From NCBI RefSeq assembly GCF_048066115.1, contig NZ_JBLTYX010000010.1, positions 1 to 64,000 on the forward strand: DNA of 64,000 nucleotides. The letters are read 5' to 3'. Positions 53,739-62,301 of this stretch are shown piece by piece. Source of the DNA: Niveispirillum sp048066115. Its GTDB lineage: Bacteria; Pseudomonadota; Alphaproteobacteria; Azospirillales; Azospirillaceae. Positions within the stretch are counted from its first letter, which is position 1, and each line of letters opens with the position of its first letter. Both the position numbers and the translations under genes were made by a program. Below the pieces are notes generated by a model. It saw only the letters and a program-made list of their open reading frames with translations. It did not search any database and was not told the DNA's origin.

Positions 53739-55049
53739 ATGAGCCAGACCGACACAACCCCCGCCGGCCTGACCCGCCGTTCGCTGCTGACCACCACCGC
53801 CCGGGCCGCCGGTGCCGCCGCCTTGCTGACGGCCGCACGCGCCGCCTTGCCGGGCGGTGGTGCCTGGGCCGCATCCGGGCCGGAGGTGACGGGCGCCACG
53901 CTGGGCTTCATCGCGCTGACCGACAGCGCACCGCTGATCGTGGCCAAGGTGAAGGGCCTGTTCGACAAATACGGCATGCCCGACGTGAACGTGGTGAAGC
54001 AGGCCAGTTGGGGCACCACCCGCGACAATCTGGAACTGGGCGGCGGTGCCGGCGGCATCGACGGCGCCCATATCCTGACGCCCATGCCGTACCTGATGTC
54101 CACCGGCAAGATCACCAAGAACAACGTGCCGCTGCCCATGGCAATCCTGGCCCGACTGAACACCAACGGGCAGGCCATCTCCGTGGCCGCGCGCTACAAG
54201 GAACTGGGCATCACCACCAAGGCCAAGGGCCTGAAGGAGGCCTTCGCCAAGGCCAAGGCCGAGGGCAAGGAGATGAAGTGCGCCGTCACCTTCCCCGGCG
54301 GCACGCATGATCTGTGGATGCGCTATTGGCTGGCGTCCAACGGCATCGACCCGGACAAGGATGTCTCCACCATCGTCGTGCCGCCGCCGCAGATGGTGGC
54401 CAATATGAAGGTCGACACGATGGAGGCCTTCTGCGTGGGCGAACCCTGGAACGCCCAGCTGGTCAACCAGGGCATCGGCTTCACCGCCCTGACCACCGGC
54501 GAACTGTGGCACGACCATCCGGAAAAGAGCTTCGCCATGCGCGCCGATTGGGTGGAAAAGAGCCCCAACGCCGCCAAGGCCTTGCTGGCGGCGGTGATCG
54601 AAGCCCAGATCTGGTGCGACAAGCCGGAGAACAAGGCCGAGATGTGCCAGATCGTCTCTGGCCGCGAATGGTTCAAGGTGCCGGTGGACGACATCTTGGG
54701 CCGCGCCCAGGGCACCATCGATTATGGCGACGGGCGCTTGGTCAAGGACAGCCCGGAGATCATGAAATACTGGCGCGATCATGCCTCCTACCCCTACCAG
54801 AGCCATGACCTCTGGTTCCTGACGGAGGATCAGCGCTGGGGTTATCTGCCCGCCGACCTGGATACCAAGGCCCTGATCGCCAAGGTCAACCGCCAGGATC
54901 TGTGGCGCGATGCCGCCAAGGCGGCCGGCGCCACCGACATTCCTACCGGCACCTCGCGCGGCATCGAGAAATTCTTCGACGGCCGCGCCTTCGATCCCGC
55001 CAACCCGGCGGCCTATCTCGCTTCGCACGACATCAAGCGTATCGCCTGA
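53739..55049 (+). CDS. nrtA: ABC nitrate transporter, substrate-binding protein
   Basis: A 436-residue CmpA/NrtA-family binding protein. A twin-arginine signal (LTRRSLL at 11-17, then a hydrophobic stretch to about 44) shows that it is exported folded. The mature part has the family landmarks GFIALTDSAPLIVAKVKGLFDKYG, GIDGAHILTPMPYLMSTG and AFCVGEPWNAQLVNQGIGFT. It captures nitrate (or nitrite) in the periplasm for NrtB/NrtC. ATG at 53739 with AAAAGGAG 11 nt upstream. First gene of the nrtABC operon, behind a sigma-54 promoter and ANTAR attenuator. Confidence 0.92.
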   Translation: MSQTDTTPAGLTRRSLLTTTARAAGAAALLTAARAALPGGGAWAASGPEVTGATLGFIALTDSAPLIVAKVKGLFDKYGMPDVNVVKQASWGTTRDNLELGGGAGGIDGAHILTPMPYLMSTGKITKNNVPLPMAILARLNTNGQAISVAARYKELGITTKAKGLKEAFAKAKAEGKEMKCAVTFPGGTHDLWMRYWLASNGIDPDKDVSTIVVPPPQMVANMKVDTMEAFCVGEPWNAQLVNQGIGFTALTTGELWHDHPEKSFAMRADWVEKSPNAAKALLAAVIEAQIWCDKPENKAEMCQIVSGREWFKVPVDDILGRAQGTIDYGDGRLVKDSPEIMKYWRDHASYPYQSHDLWFLTEDQRWGYLPADLDTKALIAKVNRQDLWRDAAKAAGATDIPTGTSRGIEKFFDGRAFDPANPAAYLASHDIKRIA

Positions 55050-55070
55050 GTTTTGGGGAGGAACAAACAC

Positions 55071-55943
55071 ATGTCGACGATCAGCGAAGATAGCGCCGTC
55101 GGGCGGGTGCAGGGTGGCGGCGGGCTCACCGCCCTTGCCGCCACCCTGCAACGTCTGCCCGTCCAGGCCTGGACGAAATTCCGTGAAAGCGTGCCGTTGC
55201 TGGTGGCACTTGTCGTGCTGCTGGGCATCTGGGAACTGGCCTGCCGTGGGGCGGGCGCGTCACTGCCGCCGCCGTCGCGGGTAGTGAGCGATACCTGGGA
55301 ACTGATCATCGATCCGTTCTTCGACAATGGCGGCGTCGATAAGGGCCTGTTCTGGCACCTTTCCGCCAGCCTGAAGCGGGTAGCCATCGGCTTTGCCCTG
55401 TCATCGGTCACCGGCATCGCGCTGGGCGTGCTGATCGGGCAATCCAGCCTGGCCTATCGCGGGCTGGACCCGATCTTCCAGGTGCTGCGCACCGTACCGC
55501 CGCTGGCCTGGCTGCCCATTTCGCTGGCGGCCTTCCGCCATGCTGATCCCAGCGCCATCTTCGTGATCTTCATCACGTCGATCTGGCCCATCATCCTGAA
55601 CACCGCCGTGGGCGTGCGCCAGATCCCGCAGGATTACCGCAATGTCGCCCGCGTCCTGCGCCTGTCGCCGCTGGAATTCTTCTTCCGCATCATGATGCCG
55701 GCCTGCGTGCCCTTCATCTTCACCGGTCTGAAGATCGGCATCGGCCTGTCCTGGCTGGCCATCGTGGCGGCGGAGATGCTGATCGGCGGGGTGGGCATCG
55801 GCTTCTTCATCTGGGACGCCTGGAACAGCTCTCTGATGAGCGAGATCATCCTGGCTTTGGTCTATGTCGGCCTGGTCGGCTTCATCCTGGACCGCATCAT
55901 CACGCTGATCGGCAACCGTGTCGCCGGCCGCAAGGTCGGCTGA
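55071..55943 (+). CDS. nrtB: ABC nitrate transporter, permease
   Basis: A 290-residue inner-membrane permease of the NrtB/SsuC type. Five or six helices start at about 44, after a soluble N-terminus. The ATPase-coupling EAA region is seen in VARVLRLSPLEFFFRIMMPACVPFIFTGLK. The start ATG at 55071 has GGGGAGG 10 nt upstream and lies 21 bp after nrtA. Confidence 0.92.
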   Translation: MSTISEDSAVGRVQGGGGLTALAATLQRLPVQAWTKFRESVPLLVALVVLLGIWELACRGAGASLPPPSRVVSDTWELIIDPFFDNGGVDKGLFWHLSASLKRVAIGFALSSVTGIALGVLIGQSSLAYRGLDPIFQVLRTVPPLAWLPISLAAFRHADPSAIFVIFITSIWPIILNTAVGVRQIPQDYRNVARVLRLSPLEFFFRIMMPACVPFIFTGLKIGIGLSWLAIVAAEMLIGGVGIGFFIWDAWNSSLMSEIILALVYVGLVGFILDRIITLIGNRVAGRKVG

Positions 55944-55958
55944 GCAGAGGATACAGTC

Positions 55959-56756
55959 ATGACCGCTCCCTATCTCTCGCTGGAAAATGTCGGCATGGAT
56001 TTCACGGTCGGTGGACGTGTCTTCCATGCCGTGACAGAGGTCAACCTGGCCATCGAACGCGGCCAGTACGTCTCCATCATCGGCCATTCCGGCTGCGGCA
56101 AATCCACCCTGTTGAACATCGTCGCCGGCCTGACCCGCTGCACGGCCGGCGGCGTCATCCTGGATGGCCATGAGGTCAACAGCCCCGGCCCCGACCGGGC
56201 CGTGGTCTTCCAGAACCATTCCCTGCTGCCCTGGCTGACCGCGTATCAGAATGTGCGGCTGGCCGTGGACAAGGTGTTCGGTGCCACCAAGAGTGCCGAC
56301 CAGCGCCATGACTGGACCCTGCACAATCTGCGGCTGGTCCATATGGACCATGCAGTGGACAAGCGCCCGGACGAGTTGTCGGGCGGCATGAAGCAGCGCG
56401 TGGGCATCGCCCGGGCGCTGGCCATGGAGCCCAAGGTGCTGCTGATGGACGAACCGTTCGGCGCCCTGGACGCCCTGACCCGCGCGCACCTTCAGGACAC
56501 GGTGATGGAGATCCAGACCCGTCTGAACAGCACAATCATCATGATCACCCATGACGTGGATGAGGCGGTGCTGTTGTCCGACCGGATCGTGATGATGACC
56601 AACGGTCCGTCCGCCACTATTGGCGAGGTGTTGACGGTCGATCTGCCCCGTCCCCGGCGGCGGTTGGACCTGTCGGACGATGCGCGGTATGTCGGCTACC
56701 GGGCGTCGGTGCTGCGTTTCCTGTATGAACGGCATGCGAAGCCTGAGGCGGCTTGA
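55959..56756 (+). CDS. nrtC: ABC nitrate transporter, ATP-binding protein
   Basis: A 265-residue ABC ATPase. Walker A is GHSGCGKST (about 43-51), signature LSGGMKQR, Walker B VLLMDEPFG and the H-loop in ITHDVDEA. It has the NrtD length, without the NrtA-like C-terminal extension of cyanobacterial NrtC, so the transporter probably uses a homodimer of this subunit. It starts 15 bp after nrtB. Confidence 0.9.
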   Translation: MTAPYLSLENVGMDFTVGGRVFHAVTEVNLAIERGQYVSIIGHSGCGKSTLLNIVAGLTRCTAGGVILDGHEVNSPGPDRAVVFQNHSLLPWLTAYQNVRLAVDKVFGATKSADQRHDWTLHNLRLVHMDHAVDKRPDELSGGMKQRVGIARALAMEPKVLLMDEPFGALDALTRAHLQDTVMEIQTRLNSTIIMITHDVDEAVLLSDRIVMMTNGPSATIGEVLTVDLPRPRRRLDLSDDARYVGYRASVLRFLYERHAKPEAA

Positions 56757-56773
56757 AGCGCAGATAGAAAGAA

Positions 56774-56802
56774 GGGGATGGAACTGTCAGGCCCCATCCC
56801 CT
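56774..56802. terminator. Hairpin between nrtC and the CHASE3 chemoreceptor
   Basis: GGGGATGG and CCATCCCC form an 8-bp stem with a 12-nt loop between the convergent stops. The T content after it is low, so it is a probable rather than certain terminator. Confidence 0.5.
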
Positions 56803-56827
56803 GTTCATCGTGAACCGGACTGTTTAC

Positions 56828-58519
56828 TCAGGCGGCGCGAACGGTGGCGATGAAACTCTCCACCTCACGCCGCAAGACCTCTGCCTCCTTGGACAAGCCG
56901 TTGGCCGAGCCCAGAACCTGGGTGGCGGCGGCACCGGCCTCCGAAGCAGCTTGGCTCACGCCCGTGATATTGGAGTTCACCTCCTGCGTACCATGGGCCG
57001 CCTGCTGGACGTTGGAGGATATTTCACGCGTGGCCGCACCCTGCTGCTCAATCGCCGCCGCAATGTTGCCGGCGATCTCATTCAGGCGGGCGATGGTCTT
57101 CTCAACACCCTCGACGGCGGTCTTGGCTCCACCTGTCGCCGCTTGGATTTCGCTGACCTTCAACTGGATATCCTCGGTGGCCCTTGCCGTTTGGGTAGCC
57201 AGCGCCTTTACCTCCGATGCAACCACGGCAAATCCCTTGCCGGCGTCGCCGGCCCGTGCCGCCTCGATCGTCGCATTCAGGGCCAGCAGGTTGGTCTGCC
57301 CCGCGATCTCGTTGATGAGCTTGATGATATCATCGATCTGCTGCGCCGCCGTGACCAGGATGGTCATCGTATCGGAGGTACGCCTGGTCTCCATCACGGC
57401 TTGACTGGCGATCTGGGTGGAACTGGAAACCTGCCGTCCGATCTCCTGGATGGAAGACGCCAGTTCTTCCGTCGCGCTGGCGACCGTCTGGACATTGGCG
57501 GATGCCTGCTCAGAGGCTGAGGCCACGACCATCGCCTGCCGGCTTGTCTCTTCCGCCGTGCCCGACATCGCCGATGCGGTCGCCTGCATTTCGGTGGCCG
57601 CCGACGCCACGGTCTCGACAACGCCCTTCACCCGCGCCTCGAAGGCATCCGCAAGCTTCAGCATCGCCGCGCGACGGTCCGCGTCGGCCTTGGCCTTCAA
57701 TGCCACCTGTTCGGCCTGAAGGCGTTCCATTTCAATGGCATTCTCCTTGAACACCTGGACTGCCGCCGCGATCTTGCCAAGTTCGTCGCTACGCTGGCGG
57801 AACGGCACCTCCACCGTCTTATCGTTGGCGGCCAGCTTGCGCATCACATCCGTGATACCGACGATCGGCGTGCTGACGCCGCGGACCACCGCCAGGCCAA
57901 GCAAGGACGAAAGCACGACCGCCACAGCCATACCGACCCATGTTGCCAGTCGGGAAGCGTCCAGCGCCTGCTGCTGCTCGGCCGATCTGGCCACCAGCAG
58001 GTCGCTTTCAACATCGCGTATCTCCGCCGCGATACGGCGCAGCCTGTCGAAGGCGGACTTGCCGGCACCATTAGCCTCCATGTCACGCGCCGCCTGCATG
58101 GTGGCCGTATTGGCCATCAAAGCGATCTCACGTTCGGCGACATCCTTCTGCCATTGATCGATGGCCACCTTCAGATCGTCCAGACGCCGCTGCTGAGCGG
58201 GATTATCCGCCGTCAGTTGCTTGGCTGTTGCCCAACTTTCGGCGGTCAGCTTGGCGCCGACGGTATAGGGTTCAAGGAACTCCTTCTTGCCAGAGACGAG
58301 ATAGCCGCGCAGTCCGGTTTCCTGATTCACCATACCGGATTCGATGCTGTCGACACTATCAAGCACCTTATATGTATGCGTGTTCCAGTCACTGGCTAGG
58401 CGCACAATCGATATTTGCGTATTGATATAGACGCCCATCAACATAATAACGATGAGAACACCAAAAAATGAGAACCCTATTTTTGATTTGATTGATATGT
58501 TATTCAGAAATTCAAACAT
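56828..58519 (-). CDS. Transmembrane chemoreceptor with CHASE3 domain
   Basis: A 563-residue methyl-accepting chemotaxis protein. TM1 is about 12-31; the periplasmic CHASE3 domain (about 35-185) has the ESGMVNQETGLRGYLVSGKKEFLEPY motif; TM2 is about 188-208; a HAMP domain follows, then the MCP domain with the tip LINEIAGQTNLLALNATIEAA. No C-terminal CheR-tethering pentapeptide is visible. The ligand is not known for CHASE3. It lies inside the nitrate region on the nasS strand, convergent with nrtC, which may be chance or may link it to nitrogen taxis. Confidence 0.85.
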   Translation of the reverse strand: MFEFLNNISIKSKIGFSFFGVLIVIMLMGVYINTQISIVRLASDWNTHTYKVLDSVDSIESGMVNQETGLRGYLVSGKKEFLEPYTVGAKLTAESWATAKQLTADNPAQQRRLDDLKVAIDQWQKDVAEREIALMANTATMQAARDMEANGAGKSAFDRLRRIAAEIRDVESDLLVARSAEQQQALDASRLATWVGMAVAVVLSSLLGLAVVRGVSTPIVGITDVMRKLAANDKTVEVPFRQRSDELGKIAAAVQVFKENAIEMERLQAEQVALKAKADADRRAAMLKLADAFEARVKGVVETVASAATEMQATASAMSGTAEETSRQAMVVASASEQASANVQTVASATEELASSIQEIGRQVSSSTQIASQAVMETRRTSDTMTILVTAAQQIDDIIKLINEIAGQTNLLALNATIEAARAGDAGKGFAVVASEVKALATQTARATEDIQLKVSEIQAATGGAKTAVEGVEKTIARLNEIAGNIAAAIEQQGAATREISSNVQQAAHGTQEVNSNITGVSQAASEAGAAATQVLGSANGLSKEAEVLRREVESFIATVRAA

Positions 58520-58844
58520 GGCGCGCCCTTTCTGTGGCCCTCAAAGCGATTTGACAGGAGAATATGTGAACATAAAGGCATAAATTCCTTTCTAAATTCC
58601 AGGAATACTGCCCACATAACTTCAAGCCTACATATGGATGCAGTTCACGGTCAATCTGACCTTGCGTATAGCACTGATCAATCGATCATGATTATTAATA
58701 AATAATTATCTTCAACTCCACGCTGGCAACGTGGGCTGATTTCTTTCCATTGAATCAAAGCGTTTCCTGGTTCCAGCGCGAAACGGCGCCACAGCCCATA
58801 TCCGGGGGCGGCAAAGCAGGGAGGGGGCCATCCCCTCCCCTCCG
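58520..58844. other. AT-rich intergenic region upstream of CHASE3 chemoreceptor
   Basis: About 325 bp with low GC (58560-58740 especially), no credible gene on either strand. It must hold the chemoreceptor promoter (minus strand). At 58821-58842 the minus strand can form GGGAGGGGATGGCCCCCTCCC, which may terminate the nasS transcript. Confidence 0.45.
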
Positions 58845-59855
58845 TTAGCAACCCATCGCCTCATCATACAGGTCCGGCCGCCACACCGCCGCCGCCAGCC
58901 CCGCCCGCTCGGCCTCCGGCAGTTCCAACTGCCCCGCCGCCGCCATCTCCGCGAGCAGCTTTTCCACATCCGCTGGATCGGGCCGGTTGCGGTTGGGCGC
59001 CGGGATGGCCCCCTTCAGCGTCAGTTCGATCAGATCCGCCGGCAATCCCACATGCCGCGCCTCGGCCAGCAGCCTTGCCAGTTCCCCCCGGTTGGCGGGA
59101 TCGCCGCACCAGTCGGCGGCCTTGACCACCGCCCGCACCAGCGCCGCCGCCTGGGCCGGGTTTTCCTCTGCCCATTCCGTGCGCAGGCCCAGCACCTTCT
59201 CCAGCCCGTCGGGGCGGATATCGGCCTTGGTGACGACCACCTGCCCCACGCCGCGCTGCATGGCGCGCTGGTTCCAGGGTTCACCCGCGCAATAGCCGTC
59301 GATCCAGCCGCTGGCCAGACTTTCCACCATGCGCGGCGGGGCGATGACGCCGATATTCACCTCCGACCGCCCGTCGATCCCGCCATCGGCCAGCCATTTC
59401 AGCAACTCGTAATGGTGGCAGGAGAAATGGAAGACGGTGACAAAGGACAGAAGCGGTTTGCCAGCCGCGCGGTCGGCATCGATGATGGGACGCAGCGCGC
59501 GGGCCCGCAGGGAAGGCGCCCCCGCCATCACCTCCGGCGCCACCGCCATCATGCGTTCATACAGGTCCAGCGACAGGGTGATGGCATTGTTGCCCAGACC
59601 CAGCGACACCGGCACCTGCAACGCCGTGGCCGGCACCCCGGCAATGCCCTGATGCAGGGCCAGCGCCAGTGGCGCCAGGATATGGGCGGCATCGACCAGC
59701 CCGAAGGCCAGCCGGTCGCGCAAAGCCGCCCAGGAGGGCGCGCGTTCCAGCACCAGATCGATCCCTTCCGCCACGGCGAAACCGCGTTCGGCCGCCGCGA
59801 CGGGAATGGCGCAATCCACCAGGGGCGCGAAGCCCAGCTTGACGATCTCTGCCAT
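58845..59855 (-). CDS. nasS: Nitrate/nitrite sensor NasS
   Basis: A 336-residue NrtA-like protein without a signal peptide (it begins MAEIVKLGFAPLVD), so it stays in the cytoplasm. It has the ligand-domain landmarks AAHILAPLALALHQG, LGLGNNAITLSLDLYERM and GYCAGEPWNQRAM. In characterised NasS-NasT systems NasS binds and blocks NasT until nitrate or nitrite is bound. It starts 2 bp after the nasT stop, third in the narK-nasT-nasS operon. Confidence 0.9.
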   Translation of the reverse strand: MAEIVKLGFAPLVDCAIPVAAAERGFAVAEGIDLVLERAPSWAALRDRLAFGLVDAAHILAPLALALHQGIAGVPATALQVPVSLGLGNNAITLSLDLYERMMAVAPEVMAGAPSLRARALRPIIDADRAAGKPLLSFVTVFHFSCHHYELLKWLADGGIDGRSEVNIGVIAPPRMVESLASGWIDGYCAGEPWNQRAMQRGVGQVVVTKADIRPDGLEKVLGLRTEWAEENPAQAAALVRAVVKAADWCGDPANRGELARLLAEARHVGLPADLIELTLKGAIPAPNRNRPDPADVEKLLAEMAAAGQLELPEAERAGLAAAVWRPDLYDEAMGC

Positions 59856-59857
59856 TC

Positions 59858-60445
59858 CTAAAGCTCCATCTCGAAGGCGGTGATCACGCTCTGCGCGATG
59901 TCGGACAGTTTTCGGTTCTGCTTCATGGCGGTACGGCGCATCAGGTTGTAGGCATCCTCCTCCGACAAGCCGCGATGCTTCATCAACAGGCCCTTGGCCT
60001 TTTCCACCTGCTTACGGTCCTGAAGCTTGGCCTGTGCGTCGTCCCGCTCGCGGCGCAGCCGGTCGAAGGCGTTGAAACGGGTGATGGCCGTCTCCACGAT
60101 CGGCTTGATCCGGTCCTGACGCAGCCCGTCCACGACATAGGCGGAAACGCCGGCCTCGATCGCGGCATGGATCATGTGGCTGTCACTCTGGTCCACGAAC
60201 ATGGCGATGGGCCGCTGCACCACGCGGCTGACCTGGAACATCTGCTCCAGCGTGTCGCGGTCGGGGTTCTCCAGGTCGATGATGATGACATCGGGGGCAA
60301 GGGCCTGGATGCGGGCCAGCAGGTTGACCGACGGGCCGATGGTGCTGACCCGCACCCAGCCCGCCTCCACCAGCCCGCGCTCCACCACCGAAGCGCGGTC
60401 GGGATTGCCGTCGATGACCAGGATGTTGGGTTCGTTATTGGCCAA
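59858..60445 (-). CDS. nasT: Transcription antiterminator NasT (ANTAR)
   Basis: A 195-residue protein: receiver-like domain (about 1-125, with an atypical acidic pocket) and C-terminal ANTAR RNA-binding domain (about 133-193, KQVEKAKGLLMKHRGLSEEDAYNLMRRTAM). It binds paired hexaloop hairpins and prevents leader termination in nitrate assimilation operons. The start is TTG at 60445: there is a stop in frame upstream, and GGAG 9 nt before overlaps the narK stop. Its expected targets are the leaders at 49796, 53529 and 62120. Confidence 0.93.
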   Translation of the reverse strand: MANNEPNILVIDGNPDRASVVERGLVEAGWVRVSTIGPSVNLLARIQALAPDVIIIDLENPDRDTLEQMFQVSRVVQRPIAMFVDQSDSHMIHAAIEAGVSAYVVDGLRQDRIKPIVETAITRFNAFDRLRRERDDAQAKLQDRKQVEKAKGLLMKHRGLSEEDAYNLMRRTAMKQNRKLSDIAQSVITAFEMEL

Positions 60446-60451
60446 TAGGTC

Positions 60452-61768
60452 TCACTCCGCCGGCACGGGAAGCACGCCCCGCACCTCTTCCACCGCACCC
60501 TCGTTGAACCGGATCAGCAGCGTGGGCAGCGATGCCAGCGTCACCGCCATGCCCAGATACAGCAAGCCCTGCTGATAGCTGATCCCTTCCGCCTTGAACA
60601 GGAAGCCGGCGGCCACCGCCCCCATATTGCCCCCGGCCCCGACCACGCCGGATACCGCCCCCAGCGCCTTGCGGTTCACGAACGGCACGATGCCGAAAGT
60701 GGCGCCACAGCCCATCTGCACGAACAGGGAGAAGAACAGCATGGCGGCGATCGCCACCCACAGCACCGACATCTGCGAAAACACCACCAGCGCCAGCCCC
60801 TCGGCGAACAGCACCAGGAACAGCAGGCGCACGCGGGCCTGCAACCCGGCCTGCCCCGCCCAGCGGTCGGACAGCCAGCCACCCAAGGTGCGGGCAAACA
60901 GGCTCATCGATCCGAACAGGCCGGCGATGATGCCGGCCGTCGCTAGGTCCAGCTTGAACGTATCGAAGAAATAAATGGCGGCGATGTTGTGCAGGGTCAG
61001 TTCCACCCCGAAACAGGCACCATAGGCCAGGAACAGCGCCCAGACCCGGACATCGCGCAGCACGGCCAGGAACCCGCCCTTGCCGCGCGCCCCGCCGGCC
61101 GGCGGCAGACGGCCCGCGGCCCGCAGGTCCTTGAAATCGCCGTCGGGACAATCCTGGGTAAAGCGCCAATAGGCCAGTGCCGCGACCAGCAGCACCAGAC
61201 CCGGCACCACCATGGCCAGCCGCCAGGCATGGTGCTTGTCCACGCCCAGGAACAGGATGCCGCCCAGCACCAGCGGCATCACCATCTGGGTGATGCCGCC
61301 GCCCAGATTGCCCCAGCCCGCCGTGGTGGCATTGGCCGTGCCCACCACGTTGGGCGCGAACATCACCGACGTATGATACTGGGTGATGACGAAGGCGGCA
61401 CCGACGGCGCCAATGGCCAGCCGCGCCAGCAGAAAGGTTTCGTAACTGTCGGCCTGACCCACGGCCATCACTGGGATCGAACCCAGTGCGAGCAGGCCGG
61501 TATAGGTGCGGCGCGGCCCGAACCGGTCGCACATCGGCCCGATGATCAGGCGGACGGCAACAGTGATGGCCACCGACGCGATCATGATATTGCCGATCTG
61601 CCCCTTGCTCAGGCCCAGATCATCGCGGACCACGGCCATCAGCGGGGCGATGCCGAACCAGCCGAAAAAGCAGAGGAAGAAGGCGAACCAGGTCATATGG
61701 AAGGCCCGCATCTGCACGCTTTTCAGCGTGAACAGGTCGATGCGCGTGGCCTTGTTGCGGATATCCAT
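60452..61768 (-). CDS. narK: MFS nitrate/nitrite transporter (NarK/NasA family)
   Basis: A 438-residue, 12-helix transporter. The conserved nitrate signatures appear after helix 5 (GNLGGGITQMVMP) and later (GVVGAGGNMGAVAAGFLFK). It imports nitrate or exchanges nitrate for nitrite. The frame is open to 61987, but ATG at 61768 begins at the family consensus MDIRNKATRIDLF. It is first in the narK-nasT-nasS operon and divergent from nirB, with its own sigma-54 promoter at 61915-61928. With nrtABC this makes two nitrate uptake systems. Confidence 0.92.
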   Translation of the reverse strand: MDIRNKATRIDLFTLKSVQMRAFHMTWFAFFLCFFGWFGIAPLMAVVRDDLGLSKGQIGNIMIASVAITVAVRLIIGPMCDRFGPRRTYTGLLALGSIPVMAVGQADSYETFLLARLAIGAVGAAFVITQYHTSVMFAPNVVGTANATTAGWGNLGGGITQMVMPLVLGGILFLGVDKHHAWRLAMVVPGLVLLVAALAYWRFTQDCPDGDFKDLRAAGRLPPAGGARGKGGFLAVLRDVRVWALFLAYGACFGVELTLHNIAAIYFFDTFKLDLATAGIIAGLFGSMSLFARTLGGWLSDRWAGQAGLQARVRLLFLVLFAEGLALVVFSQMSVLWVAIAAMLFFSLFVQMGCGATFGIVPFVNRKALGAVSGVVGAGGNMGAVAAGFLFKAEGISYQQGLLYLGMAVTLASLPTLLIRFNEGAVEEVRGVLPVPAE

Positions 61769-61863
61769 CGTGTAAAGCCCTTGGGGTCCGGGGCCGTCCG
61801 TTTCGTTACCGTCGCGGCCGGCCATGCGTTGCGGCGGTGGCTTTCGCCCTCGCCCTGCCTGGT

Positions 61864-61879
61864 CGTCCGCCGTTGGACG
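61864..61879 (-). promoter_or_regulatory. Single hexaloop hairpin in the narK leader
   Basis: On the minus strand CGTCC-AACGGC-GGACG is a perfect 5-bp stem with an A1/G4 hexaloop identical to hairpin 1 of the porin leader. I find no second hexaloop hairpin and no U-tract terminator between it and the narK start, so NasT control here is doubtful or differs in mechanism. Confidence 0.45.
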
Positions 61880-61914
61880 ATGGAGTATCCCTGCCTCGGG
61901 ACGTTCCCTCCTTC

Positions 61915-61928
61915 GCAATGCCCGTGCC
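61915..61928 (-). promoter_or_regulatory. Sigma-54 promoter for narK-nasT-nasS
   Basis: On the minus strand CTGGCACGGGCATTGCGAAG matches TGGCAC-N5-TTGC exactly, with GG (61928-61927) and GC (61916-61915) 10 bp apart. The start point would be near 61903, about 135 nt before narK. Confidence 0.8.
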
Positions 61929-62094
61929 AGCAGGGGGAGGCGCGGATTTCCGCCGCTCCGCCACCAAGGTGGCCTTCGCATTTGCACAAAAATGCATCAT
62001 GCCCAGAGGTGTGCCTGAAATTTTAGCAACAATGGCTTGTCCCGCCCTCCGCGCAAAGGGCATGATTCATTTAAAACCAATCACTTAAGCGGTT

Positions 62095-62108
62095 GGCACG
62101 CCGTTCGC
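62095..62108 (+). promoter_or_regulatory. Sigma-54 promoter for nirB
   Basis: TTGGCACGCCGTTCGCTA: GG at 62095-62096 and GC at 62107-62108, spaced 10 bp, with an ideal TGGCAC -24 box. It faces away from the narK promoter, 167 bp apart. Confidence 0.8.
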
Positions 62109-62119
62109 TATAGGGAAAG

Positions 62120-62265
62120 CGAGGCAGGGCGATGGAGCCCCACCTCACGCCTGTCCTTCGGGGCGGCGCATATAGGGGTCCAAGGCCGGGCCCCACCGGA
62201 TAATGGCGTCCGAACGTGTAACGGTCCCGCGAGGCGGGGCGATGCACGGTCGGGCGCCTTTTTTA
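62120..62265 (+). promoter_or_regulatory. NasT (ANTAR) antitermination leader of nirB
   Basis: Hairpin 1 is GGGGTCC-AAGGCC-GGGCCCC (62175-62194) and hairpin 2 is CGGAT-AATGGC-GTCCG (62197-62212), only 2 nt apart. Both hexaloops have A1 and G4. Hairpin 2 overlaps the terminator 5' arm by 8 nt. This is the best of the three ANTAR leaders in the window. Confidence 0.88.
62205..62264 (+). terminator. Attenuator terminator in nirB leader
   Basis: GGCGTCCGAACGTG (62205-62218) pairs with CACGGTCGGGCGCC (62245-62258, one G-U pair and one mismatch), with a GGTCCCGC.GGGGC inner stem; TTTTTT follows at 62259-62264. Confidence 0.85.
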
Positions 62266-62301
62266 TTGCGCTTTTTTTGCGCAGAGCCTGGAGAGCCAGA
62301 C

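Noticed and set aside
61977..61995. TGCAC-N5-TGCA as an NtrC site between narK and nirB
   Set aside because: The half-sites look right, but the spacing is shorter than the 17-bp NtrC consensus. NtrC control remains likely because of the sigma-54 promoters, but this site is not convincing.
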